In this document: positions 1-12,000 of the stretch, piece by piece
Numbering within the stretch: position 1 is the first letter of the stretch
How the letters are laid out: the number at the start of each line of letters is the position of its first letter
Origin: Stromatinia cepivora
Taxonomy: Eukaryota > Ascomycota > Leotiomycetes > Helotiales > Sclerotiniaceae
Reading direction: 5' to 3'
DNA: 64,000 nt
NCBI GenBank assembly: GCA_014898415.1
Contig: RCTD01000005.1
Coordinates: forward strand, 1,922,001-1,986,000
Position numbers and translations under genes: made by a program
Notes under the pieces: generated by a model
What the model saw: the letters and a program-made list of their open reading frames with translations, nothing else
Told to the model about the DNA's origin: nothing
Databases searched by the model: none

Positions 1-1054
1 CAGCACGAGTATCTGCTCGTGAAACAACGTTATATAAAGTCAGAGTGATGAGGTCTTTGGTGGGTAAGTCGGTCCGGCGCAGGGGCGTTGGCGGTCCGGG
101 ATATCGGTTTGATATTGAAGAAAATATAGGTAGTGCAAAGATCTTCGTACACTATTAGATAACAAAATCTCCCTAGTTTTGCAGGGTAGTCATCGATATA
201 ACACAGTCCGGGTATTTGGAACCATCGACCCACAGGTCTCCACTATCGTGCACATTGGACCCATTTGGCCTGGACCCTCACGATCGCTCAAGATGCAGCG
301 GCATAGTGACAGTGCTTTACTGGGGTCTTCAACAAACCCGGGGTGATTTCCAAGTGGATAAAAAGAATTAGTGCTACCGATGATGCTAAATGAACGAGGT
401 TATAGATTGACACTGCTAAAGTCAGACATCTATGTTTACTAGCACTCGATTTCATTCGGATCGGTCCGGCGGGGATGGGGCTTATCCAAAGACTCGGGCT
501 GCAAGCTAATTTGAAAGGGGCCTGGAGTACAGTCAGCTTAATATATGTCAGCTTCACTTCAGGGAACAAGCGCTTGCCATTCCTGTCACACACACATATT
601 GACTTTTTCGACAGCAGATTGGTCACCCTGCCGTTGGGCGTGAAGTCTAGCCGATTGCCGTCTTATGGTATCTTTTTTAACATTGTTTAAGGGTCGCGGA
701 AGCGGGAAAGTGGGTATAATGTTAAAAGTGTAGTTAATGATAAGGAGGAAAATCAAAAGGAAGTAGTAGAGCTTTCTTTTTCCCCTTCATCACATGGTCC
801 GTGCTCTCGACTAATTACTCTAATAATATTAGTTTTAGAAATGACGTAGAAGTTATGTAATATTGAACGTCCGATGAGCGAGTGTGGTAGCTTTTTAGGT
901 TCATGCGTACTATTGCCAGTCAGAATGGTTCTTAGAGAACCAGTCATCTCTATTCATTGGAATAAATACATAAAAGAGCTGAAACATCATTGTGGTCCCC
1001 AAATGCGATTGTCCAGTGGGGATGTATTCTTTCCCCAAGCATTACCAACCGCAA
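1..1054. other. No recognisable gene (window start)
   Basis: Only short unrelated open frames occur here, none with a family signature or a convincing exon structure. The stretch lies downstream of the minus-strand dioxygenase and probably holds its 3' UTR plus intergenic DNA. Confidence 0.4.
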
Positions 1055-2416
1055 TTATTGAGGAAGCACATCTTTTCCCTCCACTCTAAATGGTCTGCCG
1101 CCTCTACTTCTCGCATTATCCTTACCAGCTCTGATCGCGACTGCTTTGTGAGCCTCCCATTCTCTGGCATTCATTTCATTATCAGTTTCTTCCCCTTCAA
1201 TGATCTTTGGTACTAGTGAGGAAGGGTAGCCCGGAGGGGCAAGTCGCTTCATTGGAGCATCACCGGAGGGTCGAACAAGATAAGCCAAACTGTAACGAGT
1301 CGTGGCACCTTGATCACCAGGAGCGTAAGTGACTCTGTGCATGTTGGAACGGATAATTCCTGCCGACCATTCTACCATGGCATCGCCAAGATTGACAATG
1401 CAGGTGTTGGGCTGGGGTTTTATGTAGTTCCAAGAAGATTCAATGGATGGGTCTAAAATAGAAGTAATCAGCTAATTCATTCTTCTAGTTATTGACTAGA
1501 AATACGTACCAGCATCTGGTGTGAGAAGTTGTAGGCCCCCAGTTATGTTGAAGAGCAGGGTAAGAGAACCAATGTCTGTATGACCAAGGAGAGAAGTGCG
1601 GCGATCGTTGATTGGCTAATTGATGTTTAGCTTGTAATCGAGAGACTGAAAAAATCTGGGTGAGCGACAATTGCAAAGACACAAATTCAAGGTGATAATG
1701 AGTGTTGTTCGCAATGATCAGAATTAATGGAGTTCAACTCACTTGTGGCTCATACTTTAGCATTCTTAAAGCCGTTCCACTTGGGTCTGTCATCGGTTGG
1801 AGCTTTTTCAATGCTCCTTTTTCCAACCGTAGCTGTCTTTCCAAGTGTCCACAGATGATATCCACTATCCCATTAGCCTGTTGCATATAGCTCTTTATCT
1901 GTGGGCGAGCGTTTTCGATGCATGGTGGGTTGGAACGTGGTGCAGAGACACCTGTCATGTCGTCTCGGCCGACATTGTAGAACTCAACTCGATCCGGGAG
2001 CCCTGACTCGATCTTAAGGTGACCTAGGTGCTTGTATCTGTACTCATCACAAGGGGTCAGTTCGAGTGAATTTGATGGAAAGGGAGAAAAAAATGGGTTT
2101 ATAAAGAAGGATGTTACTACCCGAACAAAGAAGTAGGTGGGTTGTAGGCGTATTTCATAAGCCCATCTTGAGGAAGTGCATTTACTTCCTTGTTCAAATC
2201 GAACATGATCTCTGCATTTTTCAAAAATTCTTCCCCAGCTGGGCAACCGGACAAATCAAGCACGAAAAAGCCCATAGCACGACTGGCTTCAAAAACAGAG
2301 CTGGATTCATCTTTATCTTCGGATAGAAGCTTTGACAAAGAGATAACAGGGAGCTTGGCCACAGGAACGTCTGGGGGAAAAGCGGGGTATTTGGAAAAAT
2401 AAGTCGGAGTGGGCAT
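1055..2416 (-). CDS. 2-oxoglutarate/Fe(II)-dependent dioxygenase (isopenicillin N synthase-like family)
   Basis: Four exons give 364 aa: 2416-2121, 2037-1743, 1615-1510 and 1452-1055. Reading frame carries across GT-AG introns, and intron 1 has a CTGAC branch site. Seen directly: a DIOX_N-like N-terminal half (VAKLPVISLSKL; SLFGYKHLG at the exon 1/2 junction), then the core with the iron ligands H209 and D211 in GHTDIGSLTLLF, the third ligand H271 in NMHRVTYAP, and the co-substrate motif RYS (R285/S287) followed by AYLVRP. From family knowledge, these enzymes hydroxylate, desaturate or cyclise small molecules using O2 and 2-oxoglutarate. The substrate here is unknown. It lies 0.9 kb from a rhodopsin-domain gene and 2.8 kb from a UbiA prenyltransferase, so a role in secondary metabolism is possible (inference). 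The model is complete with no missing key residue. Confidence 0.9.
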
Positions 2417-3301
2417 TTTGAAAAGCTTTTGATGTTATTTGTGGGTGGTGGGGCTAGTTTGAATGGAAATCGTGAAGAGCATACGGAGGTGCTATCCTTG
2501 ATCTTTTATAATCGGTGCCAGCCTTCCTCGGTAGCTTTGCCAAGATTATACAATTCAATCAACCATTGAGCCTTACCAATGCAACACCAACAATTCCTAG
2601 TGAATTGAGGGACGTGTCGCCGTGCCACTACATAGCTATGCCTTAGGTGGTTTATCCAAAGACTTTTTTTTTTTAATTAGAGTGCCTCGACGAACAGGTC
2701 GGGCTCAAAAACTCTTGAAATCAGTCTTGATCATTCAGCACTTGAAAGTTGCGTTGATCGAGATTGAAGCGACGATGAGTGATTGCCTTACCTCGATACG
2801 TTTAGGACAATTCGTGTCCCACATACTACCAAGGGGTCATGTCGCTAGCTTCAACATGCCTCACATCGCCCCTGACAAAATCTATCAAAATAGATGCACA
2901 GGCAGGGATCTGAATGTTCCAATTTGCAAATGTGGAGATATAGAGGGGTAGTAATGCGGGTAGTTACATAAACGGATTTAGCGATAATCATTATAGTCAA
3001 ATAGGTCTAACTAACCCTGAGAAATCCCAACCCGTGTTCAGCTTTTAATGTATAGTGGCTGCAGGAATCTTTCCTGTTATGATCAATACCTGGCACCCAT
3101 GGAAACACGGACCAAAATTGGAAGTCAAGGTCACCGAAAAAGAAAATTTATATATCTCCTATACACATTCTTGACAAGTGTTTAACCCCCTGCCCATACC
3201 CTAGTACTCAAATTCCGTCACAACAAGGTATATCTGCAAGGCATTAATGCACCCCTCAAGCATCTCCTACAACACCGAGTCAGAAATACCAAACCCTATC
3301 C
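2417..3301. other. Intergenic between dioxygenase promoter and rhodopsin-domain gene 3' end
   Basis: This holds the upstream region of the minus-strand dioxygenase and the downstream region of the next minus-strand gene. An open frame at 2622-2951 has no ATG start and no recognisable family, so I do not call it a gene. Confidence 0.4.
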
Positions 3302-4516
3302 TTAAACTAGACCATGCTCTGACTCTACTTTCCAGGTGGTCGAAATTGGTATCTGCAAGCCCGGGTTTTCCTCAATGCCTGTCGATTTTAAGGGCAACTC
3401 AGCATCGCTGACCTGGCTCTCTTTCTGGGAAATTGTTGCATCTGTGACTGTAACACTGTATGGATATCGTAACTCGATATCAGTTACTTTCGCAGCCTTT
3501 CTGAATTTTCCACCATAACTCCCGACTGTCCGCGGTTTCGCACCATACATCTTTTCATATGTTTTCGACTTTTTGGCTTTGTCACTGTTGAAAAGAGGCA
3601 TAATCGTAGGAATGCAAGCTGCTATCACACCAATTGAGAACTCGAGGTCGGCCACCAAGACAATGGGAACCATGGTATCTTAGGATTGAAATTAGCAATA
3701 AACTCAAATGGCATTTTTTCGGGAGAGAATAGCGACTCACAACTTAAATCTGATGCCACTAGATCAGGAATGAAAGCATTTCTCAACGCGTTGGCAATGG
3801 TAGCAATCAAACCCAGGCTCATGAGTCCACAGATGGCAACCTTTTTTCTTCTCGTCATACGTACTTTCCACAAAATCGCGATTGGACTCGCTGTTAATAC
3901 AATGTCTGTAATTATTGCAAAGCCACTTTGAACATAGCTTGTCTGCAAAGGGATTTCAGCGGAGATGCATCGACTTGACAAAGTAGGTGTCCAAAGCCCC
4001 GCGAGAGGGATGCATTGCAGAAGTACAATAAAGCAGAGGACTACAGTCGATAGACCGAGAGGAGTGAGAATGAGCCAAACTGAAAGTCTTAGTTTCTTCG
4101 TGTTTTTGAGGCGGAGGATAAAAAGTGCGATCGAAAGTTTGGTGAAAAAAGCGCCGATAACGTTGATTACTTGGTAAATGGTATTCCACTTCAAGATCGC
4201 CAATACTGATATTTCTGGCTCAGGAAGAGAGTCGAGATGACGTCCTACTCCAATACTGAGCATGTTATATATACAAACATCACCAGCAATGAGGAGACTC
4301 TGTTTTGTTATGTCAGTATAGTATCCCAAACTAAGGCTGATATACGAGCTTTACCAGTGTGAAGACAATGAAATAGTCATCTTGTCCAAAGCTCTTAGCT
4401 ATCACAATTCTCACATAACATCTCAAAATCACTGCGATGATTCCGAGAGCAAGAAAGAGTGACGTAATAGCACCCAGCGCATAACCTTCGTGGTTAGAAG
4501 AATATTGAGATGGCAT
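3302..4516 (-). CDS. Fungal rhodopsin-domain integral membrane protein (PTH11/SAT4-like)
   Basis: Three exons (4516-4355, 4299-3741, 3678-3302) give 365 aa. The introns have branch sites (TACTGAC; GCTAAT) and preserve frame, joining as FTL|SLLIAG and ASDLS-Y-TMVPIVL. About seven hydrophobic spans can be read, from the first (ALGAITSLFLALGIIAVIL) to the last (MVPIVLVADLEFSIGVIAACI). Family hallmarks are FGQDDYFIVFTL after span 1, KLSIALFILRL mid-protein, and IAACIPTIMPLF at the end of the bundle before a soluble tail of about 90 residues. Relatives are abundant plasma-membrane proteins of Pezizomycotina; a few are receptors sensing surfaces in plant pathogens, most have no known ligand. It lacks a visible CFEM domain, so it resembles the short rhodopsin-only class. 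Function beyond a membrane or receptor-like role is not shown. Confidence 0.85.
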
Positions 4517-5213
4517 CGTTCCTCAGTATGTACTCTAAACAAATGTATGCAAGTAAAGTAGGGCAGAGATGTTACAGAAGAAAGGAAAGCGAAAACAGAA
4601 CACCACGATGTGTCTACTAGTGCTGCTAATGTATGCAACTTCAGAGCTAAAGAAACCGGGGTGATTCCTCTTATAGTGTACCACTATGCGGCATGTGCAT
4701 AGAGTTTCAATGTTTATAGATTTGGGCAAGGTCCAGTTACCCTAATTTCGCCATTAGTACTCATACGGCCAGAGAGTATTAAAAGTTGCAGACGCACTCC
4801 ACTTCACTCGCAATTGTATCCTAGCAACTCTGCGAGACACAGTAAATAGTTAAATCGGATGAACTAGGGTCCCTGCCCCGCGAGTTGCAGTGCGACACTA
4901 TCCTTAGTTGGGTAACTATACAGATAATATTACTCCGGACATATTTCTTCCTCAGGTTAACTTGAAAGTAGGAGTCTCACACTCCATAGCCATTAGTATG
5001 GTATGAGGTCATGCCCTGGAATAGTTTTATGCTCTTCTATATAAGATCATTTGTTGCAAAAGCGCATCAAGCTTTCTACCAATACTTCCTTGCTCATAAT
5101 CTTGTTGTATTCGTTCTCCATAACAATGATCCCTCAAGTTCATCAAGTAGCATCCTATTCAGTGGTGGTACCTACAACTGAACAGAATAGATCAAATCCG
5201 CTGGCATCATACC
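4517..5213. other. Divergent intergenic region, rhodopsin-domain gene / UbiA gene
   Basis: This is the shared upstream region of a minus-strand and a plus-strand gene. Short open frames here lack ATG starts or homology. A TATATAAG-like sequence near 5038-5046 could serve the rightward gene, but this is weak. Confidence 0.35.
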
Positions 5214-6417
5214 ATGCCCATCTCAAGGCATGTTTATTCGTACAATACGTACACACAAAGATTTTGGACGCTAACGTGTCGACTAGTTCAACTGGAGTCG
5301 GAGCCTTCCGTTTTCTACTCTCCTCTTAAGCGTCGGCTCATTTCTCAAAACATTGTACCTTTTTCCGAGCAACGACATCCAGACCATGATTATACCGGTA
5401 ACCATCATCGGCCTGTTAGGCGCCCTTACAGACTCTTACTCCACCATCCCATCCCCTGTGTTACCAGATACCGGCATACTTATAACGCACCTGATTTCTA
5501 TTCCTCGAACATTTTTATGGGTTTACCTCAACGTTCTTCTTTTTGCAATTTCCAATCAGCGTTCTCCGAAATCTGTCTTGGAAGACAGCATTAACAAGTC
5601 TTGGCGGCCTATCCCCTCTGGGCGTATTACTTCCAGTTCTGCCCGCCGGCTTCTTTTCATCTTGATCCCTATCGATTTGTTCGTATCTCACTATTTTCTC
5701 GGGGCATGTCAAGAGACTGTGTTATGTTTGCTGCTTACTTGGATGTATAATGATCTCGGCGGATCTGATGAGCATTTCATTGTACGAAATGCCATCAATT
5801 CGCTTGCATACTTCGTTTATGGATCTGGTGCGCTGCGAGTAGCTGCTGGGACCTCTACACCCATTTCCGCAGACGCAAGTATATGGCTTGGTATAATTTC
5901 AGCGATAGTCTTTAGCACTATGCAGGTGCAAGATCTGAAAGATCAAGTTGGCGATAGAGTCACTAATCGAGATACCCTTCCCCTATCGATTGGTGACACG
6001 TTGTGTCGATATACCATTGTCTTTGGTGTTTTGACCTGGTCATTGGCTACCCCTCGTTACTGGTCTATTGATCTTTTTACCAGGGGTTCTGTCCTTCCAG
6101 TTATTCTAGGACTGTTTGTTACCTATCGGGTTCTTCTGCACCGGTCCCCTGAGGCGGACATACAAACGTACAAAGCCTGGAGTGCATGGTTGATGTCCGT
6201 TTGCTTCCTACCATTACTTCGATACCTCCCGTCCTTCCACTTCCCTGTTAAAGGCGGCCAACTATTCAAATCCCTTCAGACGTGGCCAAAACTTCACGCA
6301 AGCATCATAATGTCAGGTACCATTGCTTACGTCATTCTTGTTCGCATACTCCGTCACCGCCGCTCCATCCAACGTATACGCCTATTTATTTCTGCGACGA
6401 ACTTCCCATGCCACTAG
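5214..6417 (+). CDS. UbiA-family membrane prenyltransferase
   Basis: Proposed model: a tiny first exon 5214-5231 (MPISRH), a 55-bp intron with a GTTTAT donor and a GCTAAC branch 12 nt before TAG, then exon 5287-6417, giving 382 aa. The open frame has no ATG between the acceptor and 5382, although the clear family N-terminus (FLKTLYLFPSNDIQTMIIP) precedes that ATG, which is why I extend upstream; the first exon remains uncertain. Catalytic signatures seen are the first acidic motif NQRSPKSVLEDSINK (about 96-110, E105/D106), followed by the family tag WRPIPSGR, and the second motif DLKDQVGD (D222, D225, D229). These bind Mg-diphosphate in UbiA enzymes, which move a prenyl group to an aromatic or other acceptor within the membrane. 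Eight or nine hydrophobic spans follow. The fungal clade with this wording often sits in terpenoid-type clusters, but the acceptor is unknown. Confidence 0.85.
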
Positions 6418-8212
6418 TCCACAAAAATACTGCTCCAAACCACCTTCTCAATTGTACCAATGATGGATAAGAACTCAACGCACGTCTTACATTCGGGATC
6501 CCTACTTCGTAGCCTCTGCTATCTGGAATCGCTATCTTTCGCCGTTTGCTTTATGTATCGTTTACTATCTCTCCCTCTTCCAGGAGATGGTCAAAGCATG
6601 ATTTATCGACCCTCTGGCTATGTACTTTCGGCTTTAAGATCAATCCCGGGAGAGACTAATTGAGATGGTTTTAATATGGGTGGAAGATGTTGTGAAGAAA
6701 GAAGCTTCGTCGTGCGCCGGGGTTTGCAAATATTATATTAATTTGAAGAATGATAGCAGTTAATTTCCTAGACTGTTGCGTACGAGCTGGAGTGTATACG
6801 GATTTCCGTGAGGCACAGTGCATTGACACCAAACTATTGCATCTCCTGGAAGTTTCCATAATCAATACGCGTGTCTTTACCCTTTGATATCATCAAAGCA
6901 AATGCGATGTAAAGATCAAGAAAAAGAAATTTATTTTTGGAGCAGATCACGTGTGTCCGTGCATTTCTCATCTCCCACCTTATACATTTTCCCACGCATA
7001 TCCATATCCAAAATTTTCAACAAGCAAGTAGACCAACCAATAAAACCAATAGATATCTCCAGCATTGACTCATCTTTGCTTGTCTTGCTCATCTTGGTCA
7101 TCATACTCATCTTGTTAGTCTATCCGCACATGCACTTAGTACATAAAAGAAGTGGTCAGAGCGCGTCCAACCCATTTGATACTCTCAAAAAATAATCAAA
7201 AAGAAGAAATTAGATTTATTACAGCCACCCGAAATTTGTCTAGATAAGTCCTTTAGAAAGTTAGTTTTATGGTAAATAAGTCGAGACAGTAGCTATACCA
7301 TCGCGAGAGCGGCTGAGCCGGCATGACTGGAGCACTTAAAAAATTCGAAGGAGGGAAAAAGCCGGGCATGAAGATTTTGTTCACTTGCGACTCGCTCGCA
7401 TTGCCGATTACATATTTTATATGTCCAGATTGCTTGAACTGGATGTGTATCTCTTCGCGCGAATGGGTTCGCTGTATTCCATACCGTCAGTCTGCAGAAT
7501 GCCTAAGAGGATTCCATAAGAGAAAGTACCTTGCGCAAATGATGGACTCGTCGTATTTTAATAAGTTCAAAGAAGTGGGGTCTTGATTAGTAAAGACGGT
7601 AGTCAGAGTATGGCCATTGGAGTCGAGAACATCTGGGCGATGTAGGTCCCGATCCATATAATTTTGGTCACTACAATATGGAAAATAAGATGGGCTTGTA
7701 TGAACTATACAGCTACATTAGTAATCTAGTCGGCAAAGTACCAAGTATCAAATGAGACGCGAGGAGTAATATACGTACCGTAATATCGCCGCTGTTACCC
7801 GATGTGTCGATATGCACTGGACATGAACGAGGCGAAAGCTTACGCTGTGGAGGCGTTGGAGATTGACCCCTGCCAATATTCCCTCGACGTCGCCTACCTC
7901 CCTGAGGTAGAGACTATACAGGATTATCTTGACTCTTATGTACCTGTCTTCTATCTACTCTTAATTAATCATATCAAGGATACACGTTCATTCTTGGATA
8001 TTGTATGCATATGGGCGTTTCAAGTTGGTAAGGTTGGTACCACCAGATGAATGCACTCCACTTCAAAACATCACTCACAAACGCAATGTTTATAGCACCA
8101 CCGCGATAACCTGGCCGGTTAAAATTTTGTGTTGTATGTTTTCCACCTCCATGGAATGGCACCAAGTGATGCTCCTTTGCAATTCACCCCACGTCGATCA
8201 CCACAAAGCTTG
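6418..8212. other. Gene-poor segment, possible coding relics
   Basis: Several ATG-initiated open frames occur (6884-7195, 7323-7586, 7802-8050), the last reading DMNEAKAYAVEALEIDPCQY. None carries a recognised domain, and splice joins between them are not convincing. They may be chance frames or decayed genes next to the prenyltransferase. Confidence 0.3.
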
Positions 8213-9001
8213 GGGCTGTTTCGGCAACCATAATCTGTCGAATAATCCCCCTTTTTCTTTCGAATAATCCTTTCTTTTTTGTAAAATATATCAACAATAA
8301 AGAATGGATTTTGTATAATATTTCATAATTCAACGGATTATTTTATAAGGTTTGAAAATGTACTAAATTATCTATTTCTCAATCTATCAAATAATGAAAT
8401 TTATATAAGAAAATAGAATACGGATTAAAAAACGATAAATATCAAAAAGATACCTTTATTTTTTTTTTCCAACAAAATCTATTATTTTTATAGATTATTA
8501 TAGATTTTAAGTTTAAAGTTTAAAGTTTAAAATATTAAAATATTAAAATATTAAAATATTAAAATATTAAAATATTAAAATATTAAAATATTAAAATATT
8601 AAAATATTAAAATATTAAAATATTAAAAGAATAAAAGAATAAAAGAATAAAAGAATAAAAGAATAAAATTCAAAAATAAAGTTCAAAAAATATATAATTC
8701 TAAATTAAAACTATTCCCACTTTCGTTTAATTAACTACTCAGATAATAATAATGAATTGAATTTTCATATCCTACCATCTAATAATACATATATTATTCA
8801 TATACTTTACTTTCTCTTCAAATTTCGATAAATTCGACAAATTCAATGAATTTCATAACGGATTATGCAAACGAAAGGGACTATAACGGAATTCAAATCT
8901 ATCGATATTTTGAAAAATCCTTAAAAGAACGGAATCCGCTGTATAAAAAGGGGAGCGGAATATTCAACGGAAACGACAGATTGTGGTTGCCGAAACAGCC
9001 C
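8213..9001. mobile_element. Non-autonomous DNA transposon relic with 28-bp TIRs (PIF/Harbinger-like ends)
   Basis: The left end 8213-8240 and the reverse complement of the right end 8974-9001 match at 27 of 28 positions, both beginning GGGCTGTTTCGGCAACCA or its C-variant. The flanking trinucleotides are TTG (8210-8212) and TTA (9002-9004), which fits a 3-bp target duplication with one G/A change. GGGCTGTTT-type ends and TTA/TAA duplications are typical of PIF/Harbinger elements and Tourist MITEs, so that assignment is inferred from end sequence only. The interior (789 bp total) is very AT-rich, carries period-8 tandem repeats and has no transposase frame. An open frame at 8846-9085 runs across the right TIR and is therefore unlikely to be a native gene. 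Confidence 0.75.
8512..8668. repeat. Three consecutive period-8 microsatellite blocks
   Basis: The run begins with a short AGTTTAAA block (8512-8530), changes to ATTAAAAT-type units (to about 8627), then to AGAATAAA-type units (to about 8668). All three share the same 8-bp period, so one array seems to have changed unit sequence along its length. It lies inside the TIR-bounded element. Confidence 0.85.
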
Positions 9002-9004
9002 TTA

Positions 9005-12000
9005 ATCTTCCCGAAAATTTTCCAAACCTATGGGCTCGAGAGTCTTCAACTATATAGTTGCAGCCATTTCATTGCAGTGTTATGAGCATTCAATCCAGGT
9101 ACGTCTGTTTGGATTTTCCCGTCCGCTTCTATTTCACCAGAAATCAAATCGTATCTATCGACAAAAATGATCGATCTAACTTCCATATAGAAACCTTTAT
9201 GAGGGAGCAAATGCGAAAACCAAACGTATTCCTCAAATCATGACTGACTCGTATAATGGACAATAGAGCAACCATTCCATGGGCTAACAATAGCGAAATC
9301 TAAACTTTGCATCATGAAGTATTTTGTCACTTATTGGATGAGTAATGTGGAAGTAGGAATGATAAATACGCTGGTGCTGGTATATCTAAACTTAGATCAC
9401 GTTAAGGTTATTTATACTTCCATGGGAATGAGGTTCGAGGTTCTTCTCCTAAGTGCAAATACAGCCAGCCCAGTAATAAATCTTAACTATGAATCCCAAA
9501 TGTCCGATTTCAATCTTAGGCCTGGAGAAACGAGTAAGGAATAAGGAATAAGAGAAGATTATGTACAGAGTACAGCAGATATTAAACTATCGTATAGTGT
9601 GCGAGATCGACGCAGTATTAGCTTCAAGTAGGCCAGCCTATGCTGATGTAAATACTACTCTTGACAAGCAGTATAAACGCATTCCGGACCATCCCTAAAG
9701 AATTTTCTTGTGGGACTTTGGGCTATGGAATTAGATATAACCTTATACGATCCGTAAGTGTTAAATGATTTATACGGAGTAGGGACTTCAATACCTATGC
9801 GTATATAACCCGTGAAGGGTCCCACTTGCGCATCTCCTGTCTCTTGTCCGGCAGTTTCATGCGCTTTTATCTTCATGATTTTATATGTGATGATAGTACA
9901 TACTAGGTACATCTCCAAAGACATAGATGCCTTGAACAACCCTGTCTATCCAAAACTCAACAAGGAGATTAAATCCCGCGAAAGATATGAGCAAGCGCTT
10001 TCACTCTGTCTCCAAAAAATCCGATGAAATCCAGAATCGATCACCCGAGAAAGTGCACAAGTTTTCCTTCCTCTCTTCACCTCATATTTCCAAGTCAGAT
10101 AACGCTTCTTTCTGATTTCGCGAGAAATATACTTGAATTGGATTACTCCGAGATACGATCCACGACTCCATACTAGGTAGTTTTCGCTAATCTATGCCTG
10201 GAATTCAAATACCCCCCTTTTTCCTACCAGAACATGCTGTATTTCGTACTCTGGGTCCAAATACAAGGGATAGAGAACTCTGGATCACTAAGTAAGGTGA
10301 TAATTCCAAATGTCGTTTCTATTAAGAAACGCTGGGCTACGTGTATAAACGTCATCAAGATTCAAGATTCAAGATTGACAAACGAATTTGTTGGGGAGAA
10401 AGGTAGAGTTTTATTTTTATCGTCACGATTCACCTCTATTTACTTGATGTGGAGTTAACCGATTAATTGATGGGATTTTCTAGAGATTTGATACTGATAA
10501 CTCATCTAGAAATCTTGAAGATGCGCTCCTGCAGTATACGTACTCACGAGTCGCTCCCAAAATCAAGCATATAAGTGAAGAGCCTCGTCAATTTAACTTA
10601 ACTTAACAGGTCGCTTCACAATCATGTCGCATATCATGAATAATCAATAGGAAAAACCTTTAGAGTAAACAAAACCCATCCATTCATTAAAAATTCAAGA
10701 ATTCAAATCGATAAAATAGCTCAAGTACATTCAATTTAAGATCTTGCGGACAAAACAACCACATTTGGTCGTTAGAGCAATAGATCTACCCCCCCCCCCT
10801 TTTTTTTAAAAAAAAAGAAAAAATTCAAAAGCCTAAATCCGTACTAATTCCCCCATCGAAAGTCTAACTCTATCTTTTCAGAAAATAATATTGAGGATTT
10901 GAAATAAAGTTAAAACCACCCAGATATTCATCTTGAAGTTCTTTATCCAAATTATAATATAATACAATATGTTCTTGCAGGAATATTCCTGCATTCGACT
11001 ATGTCGTGCTGATTTCCGGGGCTTTTTGATCTCTTCCTGTATTCTCTGTATCTTTACATACCTAGGTACCTAACTATTCCTCAACCTTTTCGTTTGGGTA
11101 CATAGGGAGTAAATTTTCCCCATGCTAGTATCTACTAGGTACTGTACTCCATTATTAAATATTAGTAACTTAACGACCTATTACAGGAAGTATAAATGAT
11201 AAATACAACTCTATCTAGATACATAAACAAAATTAGACATTGGCATTTTCAAAAAGACCCCATTATATATTTAACAAAACTAGGCTGTGGGATCGGCTTA
11301 CACATGACATATTCTTGGAGAAATCTGGATACAAGATAAAAAGTACATATTTACTTACGAGCAGTGGGAAGCACCATCTTCTAAAGAACCACCGCCGTGA
11401 AATTCCAATAGATAACCCATCTTTGTATATCTAGTACTGCAACGAAGTGAAATGCTGCTGATGTGACTTAAATAGCCGCGCTTATATGTAATGATGCGAG
11501 ATCATTGTTTAGCCCCAGCGCTTCCGCTTGGATACCCATGATATCCTTACATCCTCAGATAGAGCAGCATCAATGTGAGCAACTTCAAGCGACTGGTTCT
11601 TCTTGGTGAATGTTGGAAGGGGAAGACTTACCTCACCTCTTTATCATTCATCTGCACGCAACGAGAGTGAAAACACTCTCTAGACTGATATTATCGTAAG
11701 AAGCGAGTTCATCAAATTGAGTTACCGCTTGAAAGGATACTCTAATTCCTATGATATATAAATCACTGTGATGAATGGTAGATGAGACGATCGAAGTTGG
11801 TGATATCGGCATACGTGCACTGGCTCAGAGCATATAAAGCGAGTATATAAAAGTCTCAGCACTAAAGTAATGAGAGGAGAGTTGCTGTATCAAGCAATAC
11901 CTCCCCCAAAAATTACTTGCCAGTAAATAAAGAAACAATTCCGGAACTTCAGAAGTTGTGAGAGCCTCATAGTTCTCATAGTCGAGCCCCACGAGATAGT

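Noticed and set aside
3965..4177. Plus-strand open frame across the rhodopsin-domain gene
   Set aside because: It is antisense to a well-supported exon with a complete family signature and has no domain of its own.
8846..9085. Possible 79-aa gene (MNFITDYANERDYNG)
   Set aside because: It crosses the right terminal inverted repeat of a transposon-like element and has no homology, so it is more likely incidental.
9416..9460. Possible tRNA from a GGTTCGAGGTTC-like B box
   Set aside because: No matching A box, acceptor stem or anticodon arm can be drawn around it.
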